Positions 48,372 to 59,160 of a DNA stretch of 64,000 bases are shown piece by piece; position 1 is the stretch's first letter, and each line of letters starts with the position of its first letter. A model generated the notes under the pieces. That model was not told the DNA's origin and ran no database searches. It worked only from the letters and a program-made list of their open reading frames with translations. The position numbers and the translations under genes were made by a program. The stretch is from Atrina japonica. Its lineage: Eukaryota > Mollusca > Bivalvia > Pterioida > Pinnidae. The stretch covers positions 966,501-1,030,500 of the forward strand of contig BROG01000138.1 in NCBI GenBank assembly GCA_030159075.1, read 5' to 3'.

Positions 48372-49727
48372 ATGGGTTTCAAAATTTCGAATTTATTTCT
48401 GTTGGTATTTATCTCCTTGGAGGGGTTCCATTGTGAGAGAAATATCAGACTTCTTGAATCAGACCTGTTGACCAACTATAGCTCGGGAATAAAGCCTAGA
48501 AGAAACGCAGAAGTGCCTGTTTATGTTAATATAACATTCTATACCAACTCAATTCATAAAATAGACGAACGACTTCAGCAAATCTCTTTCATTGGCTGGT
48601 TTGAAATAACTTGGTTCGACGAATTTTTGACTTGGGACGAAATGGAATATGGCGGAATGAGGTTCATGAACTTGCCAACACAGAAAGTATGGCGACCAGA
48701 TGTAAGCATGTACTTAAAGGAAGGGGACCCCCAGGACATCGGTAAAGGGGATTTTATATCGGTGTCCTCAAGAGGTATCATGTATTGGTACCCAGGTGGA
48801 AAATACACTGTAGAATGCATGGTTGATATAACGAAATTCCCAGTAGATGAACAACAATGCGAAGTGATAATTGGTCCATGGCAAACAACAGATTGGACAC
48901 AGGTCCTTGTTCCGGTCCAAGATCATATAAACATTTATAAGTATTCCGAAAATGGTGAATGGGAACTTGTTAAAACTGAAGTGTTCGCAAACAAACTGGA
49001 GAAATTTGATATGACAGAAATCAGACATATACTCTATCTCCGGCGCAGACCATTATATGCATTATTAGGTCATCTTCTCCCGCTGATTTTACTCTCTTTT
49101 CTGAACTGTATCGTGTTTTGTCTCCCGACATCTTCTGGGGAGAAGCTGACTTTATCCATTTCCGTTCTTTTGTCGTTTACAGTGTTCCTTACAATATTTC
49201 AACAGATGATGCCTAAGAAGTCGACGGAAATACCATATTTGTCAACTTATCTCAGCTTCCAGTTATTCATGAGTGTGCTTTCCATCTTAGCAACCATTTA
49301 TGTTTGGAGAATAGAGGACAAAGCGAAGGAATGTAAGCGGCGCAAATATCAGAAAAGACAACTTGAAGCTGAAAATTGCATGAAATATTCATCATCGGTA
49401 AAATATGTACAAAATACGAAACTATCTCAGGACTGTAATTTTGAATTTCCATGTTTACCCGGAAGTAGCATGGATGAGGACTTGGGAGTTAATGACAGTA
49501 TGAGACGATCACGAAAAAAGGTTGATGGTTTAAAGCATAATGAAAAGGAACAAAATGTGTTTTCTGTGGAATTCAATGACCTCAAAATCAGTTCGCGGAA
49601 GAATGTGATGGATGACTTTGAATGGTACAAACGCAAGGTGAAAAAGATTGACAAATTATTTTTTATCATCAGTTTCTGTGTGATGATATTTTCGACGATG
49701 GCTTTGTCTTTATCCCTTATATTATAA
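48372..49727 (+). CDS. Cys-loop ligand-gated ion channel subunit, nicotinic-like (intronless, copy 2)
   Basis: A tandem paralogue of the 37,755 gene, 451 aa. ATG 48,372 is chosen because the signal peptide (GFKISNLFLLVFISLEGF) starts there; an in-frame ATG at 48,315 would add 19 polar residues. Cys-loop CMVDITKFPVDEQQC keeps the 13-residue spacing. Loop-A word VWRPDVSMY. M2 preceded by GEK; SISVLLSFTVF differs from copy 1 by one residue (F to L), while M1-M3 are almost identical. No vicinal cysteine pair in loop C. The intracellular loop diverges most (SSMDEDLGVNDSMRRSRKK), and M4 ends the protein (VMIFSTMALSLSLIL). Pore conserved and loop free to drift suggests both were under selection after duplication. 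Likely a cation-selective channel; ligand unknown. Confidence 0.93.
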   Translation: MGFKISNLFLLVFISLEGFHCERNIRLLESDLLTNYSSGIKPRRNAEVPVYVNITFYTNSIHKIDERLQQISFIGWFEITWFDEFLTWDEMEYGGMRFMNLPTQKVWRPDVSMYLKEGDPQDIGKGDFISVSSRGIMYWYPGGKYTVECMVDITKFPVDEQQCEVIIGPWQTTDWTQVLVPVQDHINIYKYSENGEWELVKTEVFANKLEKFDMTEIRHILYLRRRPLYALLGHLLPLILLSFLNCIVFCLPTSSGEKLTLSISVLLSFTVFLTIFQQMMPKKSTEIPYLSTYLSFQLFMSVLSILATIYVWRIEDKAKECKRRKYQKRQLEAENCMKYSSSVKYVQNTKLSQDCNFEFPCLPGSSMDEDLGVNDSMRRSRKKVDGLKHNEKEQNVFSVEFNDLKISSRKNVMDDFEWYKRKVKKIDKLFFIISFCVMIFSTMALSLSLIL

Positions 49728-50940
49728 AATATTTCAGTTCCTGTGAAAAGAAAGTGTATAATTAAAAGTAATCGAATATGGATTACTTTTGTCCTAGGTA
49801 AAAATTTTCTGAGATTTTAACATTTCATCCAACAAAAATGTATTATGTACGGTCTAGATCGTTAAGTGGTAGTGCTTTAAAATAATTTCAATACTGGTCT
49901 CTTGAGACAGTTATTTTCAGTATAAAATTTATATATTTGAACATTTTAAAAGTTTATTTATATACATGTACTTACACAGTTATGTAGTATTCTGGGACAA
50001 AAGGTTTGAGTTGACATTTGAACTTATAAAATGCAGAGACTTGGAAGATGAAAATGGTTGTACGTTTGAATACCGCGTGTAAATGTGGTTTCACCTGTTG
50101 AAATGTGACATGGGACAACTCTAATGACATTCAAAATATTATTGTAACAGATTAATTCATCATCGCGCTATTGAATAGTCTGTAGTTGAATTGTTTCTCT
50201 CAGATATTCATTTCGCTTTAAGTGTTCTAGCGACGTGATCTCTTTTGGAAAACCAGAAAATTTTACAATAAAACTGGAATAAATTAACATAACTATATTT
50301 TAATAGACGTGATCATTTGAAATAACATATATTAATTCATGTTTTACAGACGTTACTCTTAGACGGGGTTAAGAGTATATTTATGTTATTTTTGGCCTTG
50401 TTTGATGTAAAATAATAATTAATTAAATAAAAAGATGTCCATTAGAATACGATAAATTAAATATACAAATGAAATCAACATGAAAAACAATTGCGAATCT
50501 TAAAGTAAATGGGACCAGGTGTCCTGAAAGAATCCCCAGTTAGCAATTATCATTTACTGGTGAAACCGACATTTATATCATGATTTGTTTTAATTTTAAT
50601 GGTTACATTGTTATTTCTCTCGATTAAGACACAGCAATCAGCAAATCCAACAGAATTTATGTTATATAGTCTTACAAGGCATGGTTATCTATATAAGTAA
50701 TGGGTTTTACCTTTTTTAGATCAATAGGTCTTCCAAATTTCAAGGAGAACATCCAAATAGTTAGATTTTGTGTTATTTTGTCACATATGTAAGTCATGGT
50801 TTCACGTTAAGTTATTGCATTAAAATGTTATGCTTTTAGGGGCAGAATTTTCACCTTTCAATTAATCAATGTAAAGGATTTTATAAGAAGACCAAAAATA
50901 CTGTTTAATGGTATATAATGTGTGTCGTTCTATCATGTTC
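49728..50940. other. 3' flank of receptor copy 2, intergenic
   Basis: Candidate polyadenylation signals ATTAAA at 49,761 and AATAAA at 50,267. Around 50,460-50,560 a minus-strand stretch (TTCAGGACACCTGGTCCC) resembles a very diverged Penelope-type tail. No gene seen. Confidence 0.45.
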
Positions 50941-50959
50941 TCACTGTGTGTGACTGCGT

Positions 50960-53320
50960 ATTGGTTTTGCCTGTATTGGGCTAGTTGGGCGCTCTGGTGG
51001 TTTTCTTAAATTGTGAGTTATGAGTGTTGGCGGGATAAAGAGCCGGTAAGGGGGTTTAAGAAGGCGGACAAGGGAGAGGGGTAATGTGATAAGGGGGAGG
51101 GCGGAGGGGGGGGGGGGCCGGGGTCTAGGAGAGAGGGGGGAGTGGGTTTGAGAGAGAGGTGTTGGAGGGTGGGTGTAGTGTGGGGGGTCGGTTAGTTGGT
51201 GTATGGAAGCGGTGGGTGAGAGGAAGGTTAGGAGATAGTTCGGGGAGGTGTAAAGAGGGGTCAAGAAGACCGTAAGGGTTGAGAGTTAGGGGGGGTGGAA
51301 GGGGTGAGCAACGATAGAAGTGGGGGGAGGGGGGGGGGGGGGGAGTGAGGAGGGGGGAGGGGGGGGTGGGGGGAGGGGGGGGGGGGGGGGGTGGGGGGGA
51401 GGGGGGGGGGGGTGGGGGGAGAGGGCGATGCCATAGGAGTTTAAGCAGACAGAGCTGGAAGAGAGGTTGGGCGAGGAGAGAAGAGGGGGGAGGGGTTAGG
51501 GAGTGTCAAGAGAAAGGGGAGGTAGGAAGTGGTCCGGAAGTTTGGAGTGACGGGAGCGGAGTGGGGGACAGTGGGTAATGAGATAGGAAGACATGAAAGG
51601 GGGGAGTGGTGGGTGGGGAGGGCTAGTATGTGTAGGGATACGGACGTGTAAGAAAGTCGGGCGGGGGCGAAGTTTCATTAGGAGATCAAAGATAGCGCTG
51701 AGATAGGAGAGGGGAAGGCGAGATGGGAGGGGGAGGAGTTTGGAGAGTGCGGTTAGGGGGGCTTTAAGGGAGCAAAGGGTACGTAGGGTTGTAGTAAGGA
51801 GGGTGGGGTTAGCGTGTGGACGGTGGGGGGGTTTAGTACGTAACTGGAAAGAGAAGAGAGCAGAGGCGGTGATCGATGTGAGGCGGCGGCTAAGGGGTGC
51901 GAGGGGAGATAACAAAGGAGTTGAGGGGTGAGGAGGAGTAAGTAAGGGTCAGGACGTAGTTTGAGGGAGCTGAGAGGGGGAGGGCATTGAAGACTTTAAC
52001 GAGAAAGGGGAGGGGGGTGGTAAGGGTACAGGGGGTGAGCTAAGGGTTGCGGAAGTCAGAGGTGCGGAGGCGGGATAAGGGTGGTTGGGAAGGGTAGTGG
52101 AGGAGGAATGAGGCCGGGGGGGGTCGGGGGGGGGCTAAGGGGGGTGGGGGGGGGGGGGGGGGGGGGTGGAGGGGGGGGGGGGGGGGGGGGGGGAGGAGGG
52201 GGTGCAGCGGGGGGCGGGAGGAGGGTGGGGGGGGGGTGAAGTAAAGCGAAGGGCATCGAGGACGCAGGGTACGGGGGGGGTGAGAGATAAGAGGGACGGA
52301 AGGGGAACAGGGGAGGAAGGGAAGTCGAGGGAGGTGAGAGAGGGTAAGAGCGAAAATGAGTAAGGAGTCAGGGGGGAGTAAGAGAAAAGGCTGGGGAACA
52401 GTAAGGGGGGGGTGGCGGGCGGGGAACACAAGTTGGGAGGGATGGGGAGGGAGAAAGGGATAAGACGGGAGGGACAAGTTGATCACATGCAGAAGGGGGG
52501 GGGGGGGGAGGGGGGGGGGGGGTGGGGGCGGGGGGGGCGGGGGGGAGGGTGGGGGGGGAGCAGGTGTTGGGGAGAGCATGGAAGGGGAAAGGAACGGTAG
52601 GGCGAAAATGGGAAGGTGGGTTACGTTGTTGAAGTGAAGAAAAAGTGTGGGAGGACTAGGGAGCGGGGACGGGAGTAAAAAGGCTAGAGGAGTCACGAAG
52701 GGGGTTTTAGAAAAGGGGAGTAGGGAGTAAGGCACGGGACAAAAGATAGGTAAAGGTAGGGTTAGAGGGGGCGGTAAAAAGTGGTAGGAAGGCGAACCAA
52801 TGAGGGGTTATTAAACGGGGGGAGAGGGGGGGTAGATAGGGGTTCTGGGAAGACAGTGGAGGGAAGGGCGTGGGAAGGGGTGGGGGGGAGAAGGAGGGGC
52901 AGGGGTAGAAGGAAAGGGGAGGGGGAGGGGGGGTAGGAGGGGGGGGGGCGGGGGTGAGAGGGGGGTGGGGGTTGCGGGGGGGAGGGCGGGGGGGGGGGGG
53001 AGTGGGCGGGTGGGGGGGCGGGGGGGGGGGCGGCCGGGGGGGAGGGAGCGCCGGGGGGGGGGGGGGGGTGGCGGTGGGGGGGGGGAGGGGGGGGCGGAGA
53101 GGGGGGGAGAGGGGTGGGCGGGAGGGGGGGGGGGTGGGGAGGGGGGGGGGGGTTGGGGGGGGGGTAGCGTGTGAGCGATGGAGGTTTAGGGGGAGGAAAG
53201 GGAGGGGGGAGTAGGGGGGGGTGGAGGATGGAACAGGTGGGGGGGTCGGAGAGGAAGGAGGGGAGAGGCGGTTGGGGGGGGGAGGGATGGGGGGAAACGG
53301 TGGGGGGTTTTTTTATTTAC
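50960..53320 (+). repeat. Extreme G-rich, C-poor tract of about 2.4 kb
   Basis: Almost continuous runs of G separated by A, T and occasional C; the densest parts are about 51,320-51,420, 52,110-52,240, 52,495-52,560 and 52,940-53,170. No constant repeat unit is evident. All open frames across it (poly-Gly on the plus strand, poly-Pro on the minus strand) are compositional. It is either a real G-strand low-complexity block with strong quadruplex potential or an assembly/base-calling artefact; base accuracy here should be doubted. Confidence 0.8.
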
Positions 53321-53326
53321 CAGGGG

Positions 53327-53368
53327 TTTTGCCAGAATGTGAGAAGTTCTCACTGTTTGGTAAAACAA
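53327..53368. repeat. Inverted repeat at the edge of the G-rich tract
   Basis: GTTTTGCCAGAATGTGAGAA is followed by GTTCTCACTGTTTGGTAAAAC, which can fold on itself (GTGAGAA with TTCTCAC; GTTTTGCCA with TGGTAAAAC). GTTCTCACTGT also occurs at 50,938-50,948 at the other edge. Confidence 0.65.
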
Positions 53369-54060
53369 ACAATGAGAACATCATAATTCTAATGCGATTT
53401 GGCTAATGTGCGACAACTTTCTATGACAGCGTACTTTATGATGTAGGGTTTGTTCTTCACAGATAATGATGCCAATTATACATTTCTGAAAACAAATTTT
53501 TTGACAGCAATAAGTACTTGAAACAAATCACCTTTATAATATAATTGGTCCTCTATTATTACATCGATAAAGTAAGGATAGCAGTTTTGTAGTGTCCGTA
53601 ACCTATTTTTATGAATATTTCATAAACGTTGTACTCTAATTGTTATTCTCAAGTGAAAACATTCCCATTTTATCTTATTCCCATTATCTTTAGTAATACA
53701 AAATGGACTTCATCGTTGTGACATTTCAATAAACACAGACATCATTGTTCAATGTTTAGTATTGTCTTTAAAGCTAAGTCAGACCATGGGAATTACTAAA
53801 TCTTATTCGTTTATCTATGGATCACAGGGTCGTCACTTTTTTGGACTGTGCGTTACTACACGACACCATTTCCTTGTTCATAGAACGACAGATATATTAC
53901 AGTAGTACAAAATACACCAATACCATGACATATCTGTGATAGTCACAGACATACAGACAGAGAGAGTACCCGAGTTAAAGGTCAAAGCTTATCGTTAAAA
54001 TCTTATTCTTTTGTCATTAATCCTTAATATTTCATTCCCTTCATCAATCTCCGTGTTGAG
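53369..54060. other. Non-coding, no feature seen
   Basis: AT-rich sequence without recognisable genes or repeats. Confidence 0.5.
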
Positions 54061-55262
54061 TCTCCGTGGTGGCCGCGTGGTTACAGCATTAAACCATGAA
54101 GTTTCTAACACGCGCTTTAAACTATGAAGTCTCTCACACGCGCTTTAAACTGTGAGGTCTCTCACACGTGCTTTAAACCATGAAGTCTCTCACACGCGCT
54201 TTAAACTAGAACGTCTCCCATGCGCTATAAACCATGAACTCTCACACGTGCTTTAAACCATGAAGTCTCTCACACGCGCTTTAAACTATGAAATCTCTCA
54301 TAAGCGCTTTAAACCATGAAGTCTCTCACACGCGCTTTAAACTATGAAGTCTCTCACACGCGCTTTAAACTATGAAATCTCTCATAAGCGCTTTAAACCA
54401 TGAAGTCTCTCACACGCGCTTTAAACCATGAAGTCTCTCACACGCGCTTTAAACTATGAAATCTCTCATAAGCGCTTTAAACCATGAAGTCTCTCACACG
54501 CGCTTTAAACCATGAAGTCTCTCACGCGCTTTAAACTATGAAGTCTCTCACACGTGCTTTAAACTATGAAATCTCTCATAAGCGCTTTAAACTATGAAGT
54601 CTCTCACACGTGCTTTAAACTATGAAATCTCTCATAAGCGCTTTAAACCATGAAGTCTCTCACGCGCTTTAAACTATGAAGTCTCTCACACGTGCTTTAA
54701 ACTATGAAGTCTCTCATAAGCGCTTTAAACTATGAAATCTCTCATAAGCGCTTTAAACTATGAAATCTCTCATAAGCGCTTTAAACTATGAAATCTCTCA
54801 TAAGCGCTTTAAACTATGAAGTCTCTCACACGCGCTTTAAACTATGAAGTCTCTCACACGCGTTTTAAACCACGAAGTCTCTCACACGCGCTATATACCA
54901 TGAAGTCTCTCACACGCGCTTTAAACCATGAAGTCTCTGAAACGCGCTTTAAACCATGAAGTCTTTCATAAGCGCTTTAAATTAGAAGTCTCTCACACGC
55001 GCTTTAAACTGTGAAGTCTCTCACACGCGCTTTAAACCATGAAGTCTCTCACACGCGCTTTAAACCATGAAGTCTCTCACACGCGCTTTAAGCCATGACG
55101 TCTCTGACATCTGGTCAGCGCAGGTTCGATTCCCGCTGGAACCTAAACCGAGTTAGAAAGTTTACCAGTTGCACTGTACCGGGTTTTCTCCATCACCAAT
55201 TAAAACTGGCCGCCACCATATAACTGAAAAATTGTTGAGTGTGGCATAAAACACTAATCAAT
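54061..55262 (+). mobile_element. tRNA-derived SINE with an internal minisatellite
   Basis: Head: GGTGGCCGCGTGGTTACAGC (A-box-like), then ATTAAACCATGAAGT. End: CTGGTCAGCGCAGGTTCGAT (B box) and TCCCGCTGGAACCTAAACC, then a SINE body with GAAAGTTTACCAGTTGCACT, AAAACTGGCCGCCACCATAT and TGTTGAGTGTGGCATAAAAC. The same order occurs at 23,775-24,030 and 5,390-5,610. Between A and B boxes the normal short spacer is replaced by about 1 kb of tandem repeats. Confidence 0.85.
54085..55100 (+). repeat. Minisatellite, 28-bp unit, about 36 copies, inside a SINE
   Basis: Units of the type TTTAAACCATGAAGTCTCTC plus ACACGCGC. Variant units carry ATAAGCGC or ACACGTGC, or TATGAA in place of CATGAA, and are arranged in blocks, which shows higher-order duplication. 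The unit equals the SINE word TTAAACCATGGAGTCTCAGA seen once at 23,806. Confidence 0.95.
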
Positions 55263-56549
55263 GTTCAAAATTCAAACTATTCTGGTAATAAAAGTTTTCC
55301 AAAAAAATACAATACAATATAAAGGTAAACGCAAATTAAACATTTGAAACACGTGGCTGTATGAAAAGATGGTGTCATGGGTTACTTGTTATAATCATCG
55401 ATTTGCCGAGAGAAACGGTGACTGACAAGCATACAAGCCATTTGATAAGAATACTATCTGAATCTAAACGGTTTTCCTGTGCGTGATATCACGGTAAAAT
55501 TTAGAACAAACTAACTTTGTAATTTCGATCTAATGAACTCAAGCTTTATTTACACAAAAATTGATTATAATTGCATAATTCATTACATTACACTAACCAT
55601 TTAAAACTCTTCAGTTTGAACACCGAAATTAGGTCATTTCCTGCTATATTATGTATTAAATTTATTGATCCATTAAACTTGAATAAAGTTTGCGCTTTGT
55701 CATTAAAATCGTGTTTTTCTAATATAACTATTTGCAGAGTTTTCCACTGAGAATACCATAGAGAATATACATTATCTTCTCTAATTGAAAATCAAAGTTA
55801 CTGTACCAATCGTAGCTAAATTTCCAATGTACGGATGAACAGACGGGAAATCCTATAATCATACATTCTATAGTTATATCATGCTGTGGTGTTTGACTAC
55901 CGATATTAACTGACTAAGCCAGTTTCAGGAGTTCTGTCTTCTTTTGACGTGACACACACATAAACTATCGATATAGCACTGTATAAAGGACGGTAATACG
56001 TAACAAACAATGGTGCTTCTTCCTTGAAAAAGCAAACTAAAGTCATGTTTGAACCAAATAAAAAGGTCTATAAAAAGGAGAGAGGGGGGGGGGATATGTG
56101 TTTTCATAATGGCCCTATTATGATGTCCAAAGTCTGTAATAATGACCGAGGATGTCTGTAATGGCCTGTAACATTCTTGTTTTAAGGGACAGACGTTTTC
56201 TGTCTGATTATGTCTTACATCTGTCTCAGCTGGAATTAGAACCCATAACCATTACCCAGCGAGTCGAACACTGAGGCACTCCAACAAAAACCATACTAAA
56301 TCTTACTTACAGGACTGATCTACCATGGGGTCAGCATAATTATCTTCACTTATTTTTCACACTTTATTTCACCATTATTTCTGACTTAATAATGTATGTG
56401 AACATTATTTTGTATAGTTTTTGTTCAAAATCTGAACTTGATGGTAAAAGGATTGAAGAAATCTCTGGTCACTAGAAGTAAAAATGAAGAAGTACCAATT
56501 AATAATCGAAACTCAAGTCCATTAGAACACGACGAATTAGATGTGCATA
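55263..56549. other. Intergenic; possible minus-strand SINE head at 56,180-56,290
   Basis: No gene seen. On the minus strand at 56,225-56,285, GAGTGCCTCAGTGTTCGACT and GGGTTCTAATTCCAGCTGAG have tRNA-like A/B box spacing, suggesting a SINE head. Confidence 0.4.
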
Positions 56550-56660
56550 TGGTCTCAACATAAAGAACAAGTGCGAATCCCAAACGGGATAGGCCAGGTG
56601 TCTGGAAGGAGTCAGCGTCCTCTGCTGGCATGCCACACCCGTCGCAAATGTTCCACGGAA
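56550..56660 (-). repeat. 3' tail of the Penelope-like element
   Basis: On the minus strand: CGACGGGTGTGGCATGCCAG, AGAGGACGCTGACTCCTTCC, AGACACCTGGCC. It parallels the tail seen as solo copies (GGGTGTGACCGGTCGAC, GGGGATGCT, GCACCTGATCCC), and being directly downstream of the RT it identifies what those solo copies are. Confidence 0.6.
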
Positions 56661-57102
56661 ACCTTTCTAGTTCGATGAACGGGTCATATTCGGTGAAAAG
56701 GAAAAGCTTGGTGAAAAGGTCAATTTCGGTGAAAAACACGATTGGCGAAAGGGGGTCACTGTCAGTGGTCGTGTTTCAGAATACTATCTAATATTACTGA
56801 GAGGAGGACTTCATAATGTTTAACAAGATCCCCGTATCGACCAAAAAACTGCTGAAACGACGATTTAAAGCGTTCAACAATGTAACCTTATGTAAGTAGT
56901 TTATTGGCGAGTCGTTTCGCTCTCAGAATAAAACATTCATAAAAAGAACATGCCCTGGCATAACGTATAAGTTATGAAATGAAAACGCCATAGGCAGGAG
57001 AAGATGGAATATTACTACTTAGAAATGGGAAGTTTGTGATATGGAAATTGTCATAAAGGGAGATGTGAAGTTGACCGTCCTTTCCAATAGACAAGAGTAA
57101 AT

Positions 57103-58140
57103 CTAGGTAAAAGCAGATGTGTTGCTCTCTGTCGTCTCATTGATCTCTAGCTCAACAGGATTCATCTTGCCGAGGTAATTCTGAAATTCTGAATTATTTA
57201 TGAACAGGTAGTCGATATACCTGTAAGTAAAATTGAACCGAGATGATAACTGTTTGTTTCCTTTGGAGAGTAGAGACTTTTCCTGCAAAAACCACGTAAA
57301 TGTTGACTACCGCAAACGCCATCATCTTGATAATATCGTCTTCAGTGAACTTGTTATTGGAATCAGAATGTTCATTCACAAAATAAGGTTCTTCATGATC
57401 TAACACTAAATATTTATATCTGCGATTTCCATTTTTGTATACAAAGGAGTTTTGTATAATAGATGTTAATCTGTTTTTGAGTTTTTGATGAGGAATTGAT
57501 GTGAAAAGGGTCGAAAAATCAAAAGACTTGATGCTTGTAATATGTTTGAAATTTGGAGACTTTAAATGTTCCAACAATTCATTTGAATTCTTTGGGATCC
57601 ACATCTGATTGACTGCGCTTCTTGAGTAGGCGTTGTACAGTACTTCTGAAGACCTTGTTTATTAATATGTGTAAAAAAAAAAGTTTGGTGAGTATAATAG
57701 ATAAAGGCTTGGTGGAACAGCTAGATGACCCCGCACTGAATCGGTGTTTATAGGGATTTTGTGCATTTTCAGAATCCAATAAATGTATGAGAATTCAAGC
57801 TCCGCGTCACTCCGCGTGGGTATTCCAAACGCAGTGAGAACGGATTTATGATTATCTAATATTTCTGCGGTAGAGAAATCGGTGAGAGTGTATGTAGGGT
57901 TTCCAGGAAGTGTGTTGAGTCCAAGTTCCTCTTGTAGAATGCTGAAGTAGTGTTGCCTGCAGACAAATGTGAAGTTGTTAGATGCTTTGTCAGCAAGAAC
58001 GATGATAAAATTTTCGTGGAGACGGGAAAGTTCTCTGACAACATCAGGCCACATGCAGCGTACATGAACCGAAATGTAGAACACGTACAATGTGGAAGGT
58101 TCTGGAAAAAGCTGGGTAAAGTGAGTTGCTGCAGACTAGC
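57103..58140 (-). pseudogene. Penelope-like reverse transcriptase, decayed
   Basis: Pieces in three minus-strand frames: 58,090-57,780 with IIVLADKASNNFTFVCRQHY and FSYIYWILKMHKIP; 57,779-57,579 with NPYKHRFSAGSSSCSTKPLS; 57,604-57,290 with SFDFSTLFTSIPHQKLKNRL, which holds the motif A aspartate; and 57,288-57,103 with FNFTYRYIDYLFINNSEF. In motif C the expected second aspartate is Tyr (YIDY instead of YIDD). The segment between motif A and motif C is too short to hold motif B. The enzyme would copy RNA into DNA at the insertion site; this one is dead. Confidence 0.75.
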
Positions 58141-58229
58141 TTTGTAACTGAAGATATTAGAGGCAAATGAACGCTATAGAAATACATGGTGAATATTTGT
58201 ATTGTAAGTATGGAGCGATCTTACTTTAG

Positions 58230-58490
58230 ACGGATTTTTGGTTCAAAATATTGCTTATATTCAAAGCGCCAATGCCCTTATTGGCAAAATTGACCTTGAG
58301 GAACGGGCGATTACTCGTTTCTTTTATGGCGGGTGTGACCGATCGACAGGGGATGTTTACTCCTCCATGGCACCTGATCCCACCTTTTGGTTTCCAGAGG
58401 TCCGTGTTTGTCCATTTTACCAGATTTATATCTATATCCTGGATATCCTAAAGATTTATCCGAGATTTTTTATATCTTGACAGCTTTAAA
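58230..58490 (+). mobile_element. Penelope-like 3' tail inserted antisense into the older element
   Basis: GGCGGGTGTGACCGATCGAC, CACCTTTTGGTTTCCAGAGG and TCCTGGATATCCTAAAGATT on the plus strand, opposite to the surrounding minus-strand element, separating its linker from its RT. Confidence 0.65.
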
Positions 58491-58499
58491 TAACCTGTT

Positions 58500-58838
58500 G
58501 TATGAAATGTCCAAAATGATACCATTAAGTCGATAGTCAGGAAAACCAGCATCAGTAAAAATTACTGTCATCGTAGATTTGTACAAGTCATGTAATTTTT
58601 TCAACGGGAGTGAGTACAGTTTTATACGAATATGATAGATACCTAATTGACGATTGACAAATGATAGAAGACCATCGAATGAGACATTATGAATATCAGG
58701 CTTATTATATATTCTTGAGCCATGGCTACGATGTCTTCTTCTGGTTCGGTCAAATAGATTTAAAACATTTACTGATTGGCATCCAGGACTGATAAGATTC
58801 CCTACCGACATGATCATTGCATCCATATGATGCAGCAA
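58500..58838 (-). pseudogene. Linker region of the Penelope-like element
   Basis: Open minus-strand frame with GNLISPGCQSVNVLNLFDRT, RRRHRSHGSRIYNKPDIHNV and LKKLHDLYKSTM. Basic and His-rich, between nuclease and RT in the family order. Function unknown. Confidence 0.55.
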
Positions 58839-58848
58839 TTCCCAGCTG

Positions 58849-59118
58849 TCAAATCCATTGCTCTTCCCATCTTCGTCGAAAAGGAGTGCTTAAGTTGGGG
58901 TTGTTTGTGGGATGATATATATTTTCTAAAATACGGACTCTCAGGGAAAGGATAGAATGATCAGGCAGATTAAAATGTCTGTATAGTAACTGGTTACCGC
59001 CATGATTAATCTGGAATCGATGCCCGGGCATTCTAATACTCAACTTTCCCTTGGTTTCACCCATATATAATAGCCCACAGAGAGAACATTCAGCAGCGTA
59101 TACTAAGTTGGTAGATCT
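58849..59118 (-). pseudogene. GIY-YIG endonuclease domain of the Penelope-like element
   Basis: Minus-strand frame: LVYAAECSLCGLLYMGET corresponds to the GIY...YIG pair with a C-x2-C between them; then a catalytic-type Arg in KLSIRMPGHRFQIN and YRHFNLPDHS supplying two His, a Cys2-His2 arrangement. Ends LSTPFRRRWEEQWI, with the catalytic-type Glu possibly in VRILE. In the family this domain nicks target DNA. Intact over about 88 residues but without an obvious start. Confidence 0.75.
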
Positions 59119-59160
59119 TGAAGCCGTGAGTAGGAAATGAACGTTTTGTTAGGTTGGATG

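Larger units (their letters stand above)
56550..59160 (-). mobile_element. Penelope-like retroelement, GIY-YIG upstream of RT, inactive
   Basis: Read on the minus strand: GIY-YIG nuclease (59,118-58,849), a conserved linker (58,838-58,500), reverse transcriptase (about 58,140-57,100) and a 3' tail (56,660-56,550). The order nuclease-then-RT is the permuted arrangement described for some Penelope-like clades; ordinary Penelope elements have the nuclease after the RT. The element is broken by frameshifts, a foreign tail insertion at 58,230-58,490, loss of RT motif B and a mutated motif C. Confidence 0.75.

Noticed and set aside
50960..53320. Interstitial telomere origin of the G-rich tract
   Set aside because: Only scattered GGGTTAGGG-like words, no tandem TTAGGG array.
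50941..53406. Many long open frames (poly-Gly, poly-Pro) in the G-rich tract
   Set aside because: Caused by absence of stop codons in G-rich composition; both strands are open at once and no domain is present.
54061..54110. Functional tRNA gene
   Set aside because: The A and B boxes are about 1 kb apart and a SINE body follows; no cloverleaf can form.
54085..55100. CRISPR-like array
   Set aside because: Repeats are directly adjacent with no unique spacers, the sequence is clearly eukaryotic, and the units derive from a SINE.
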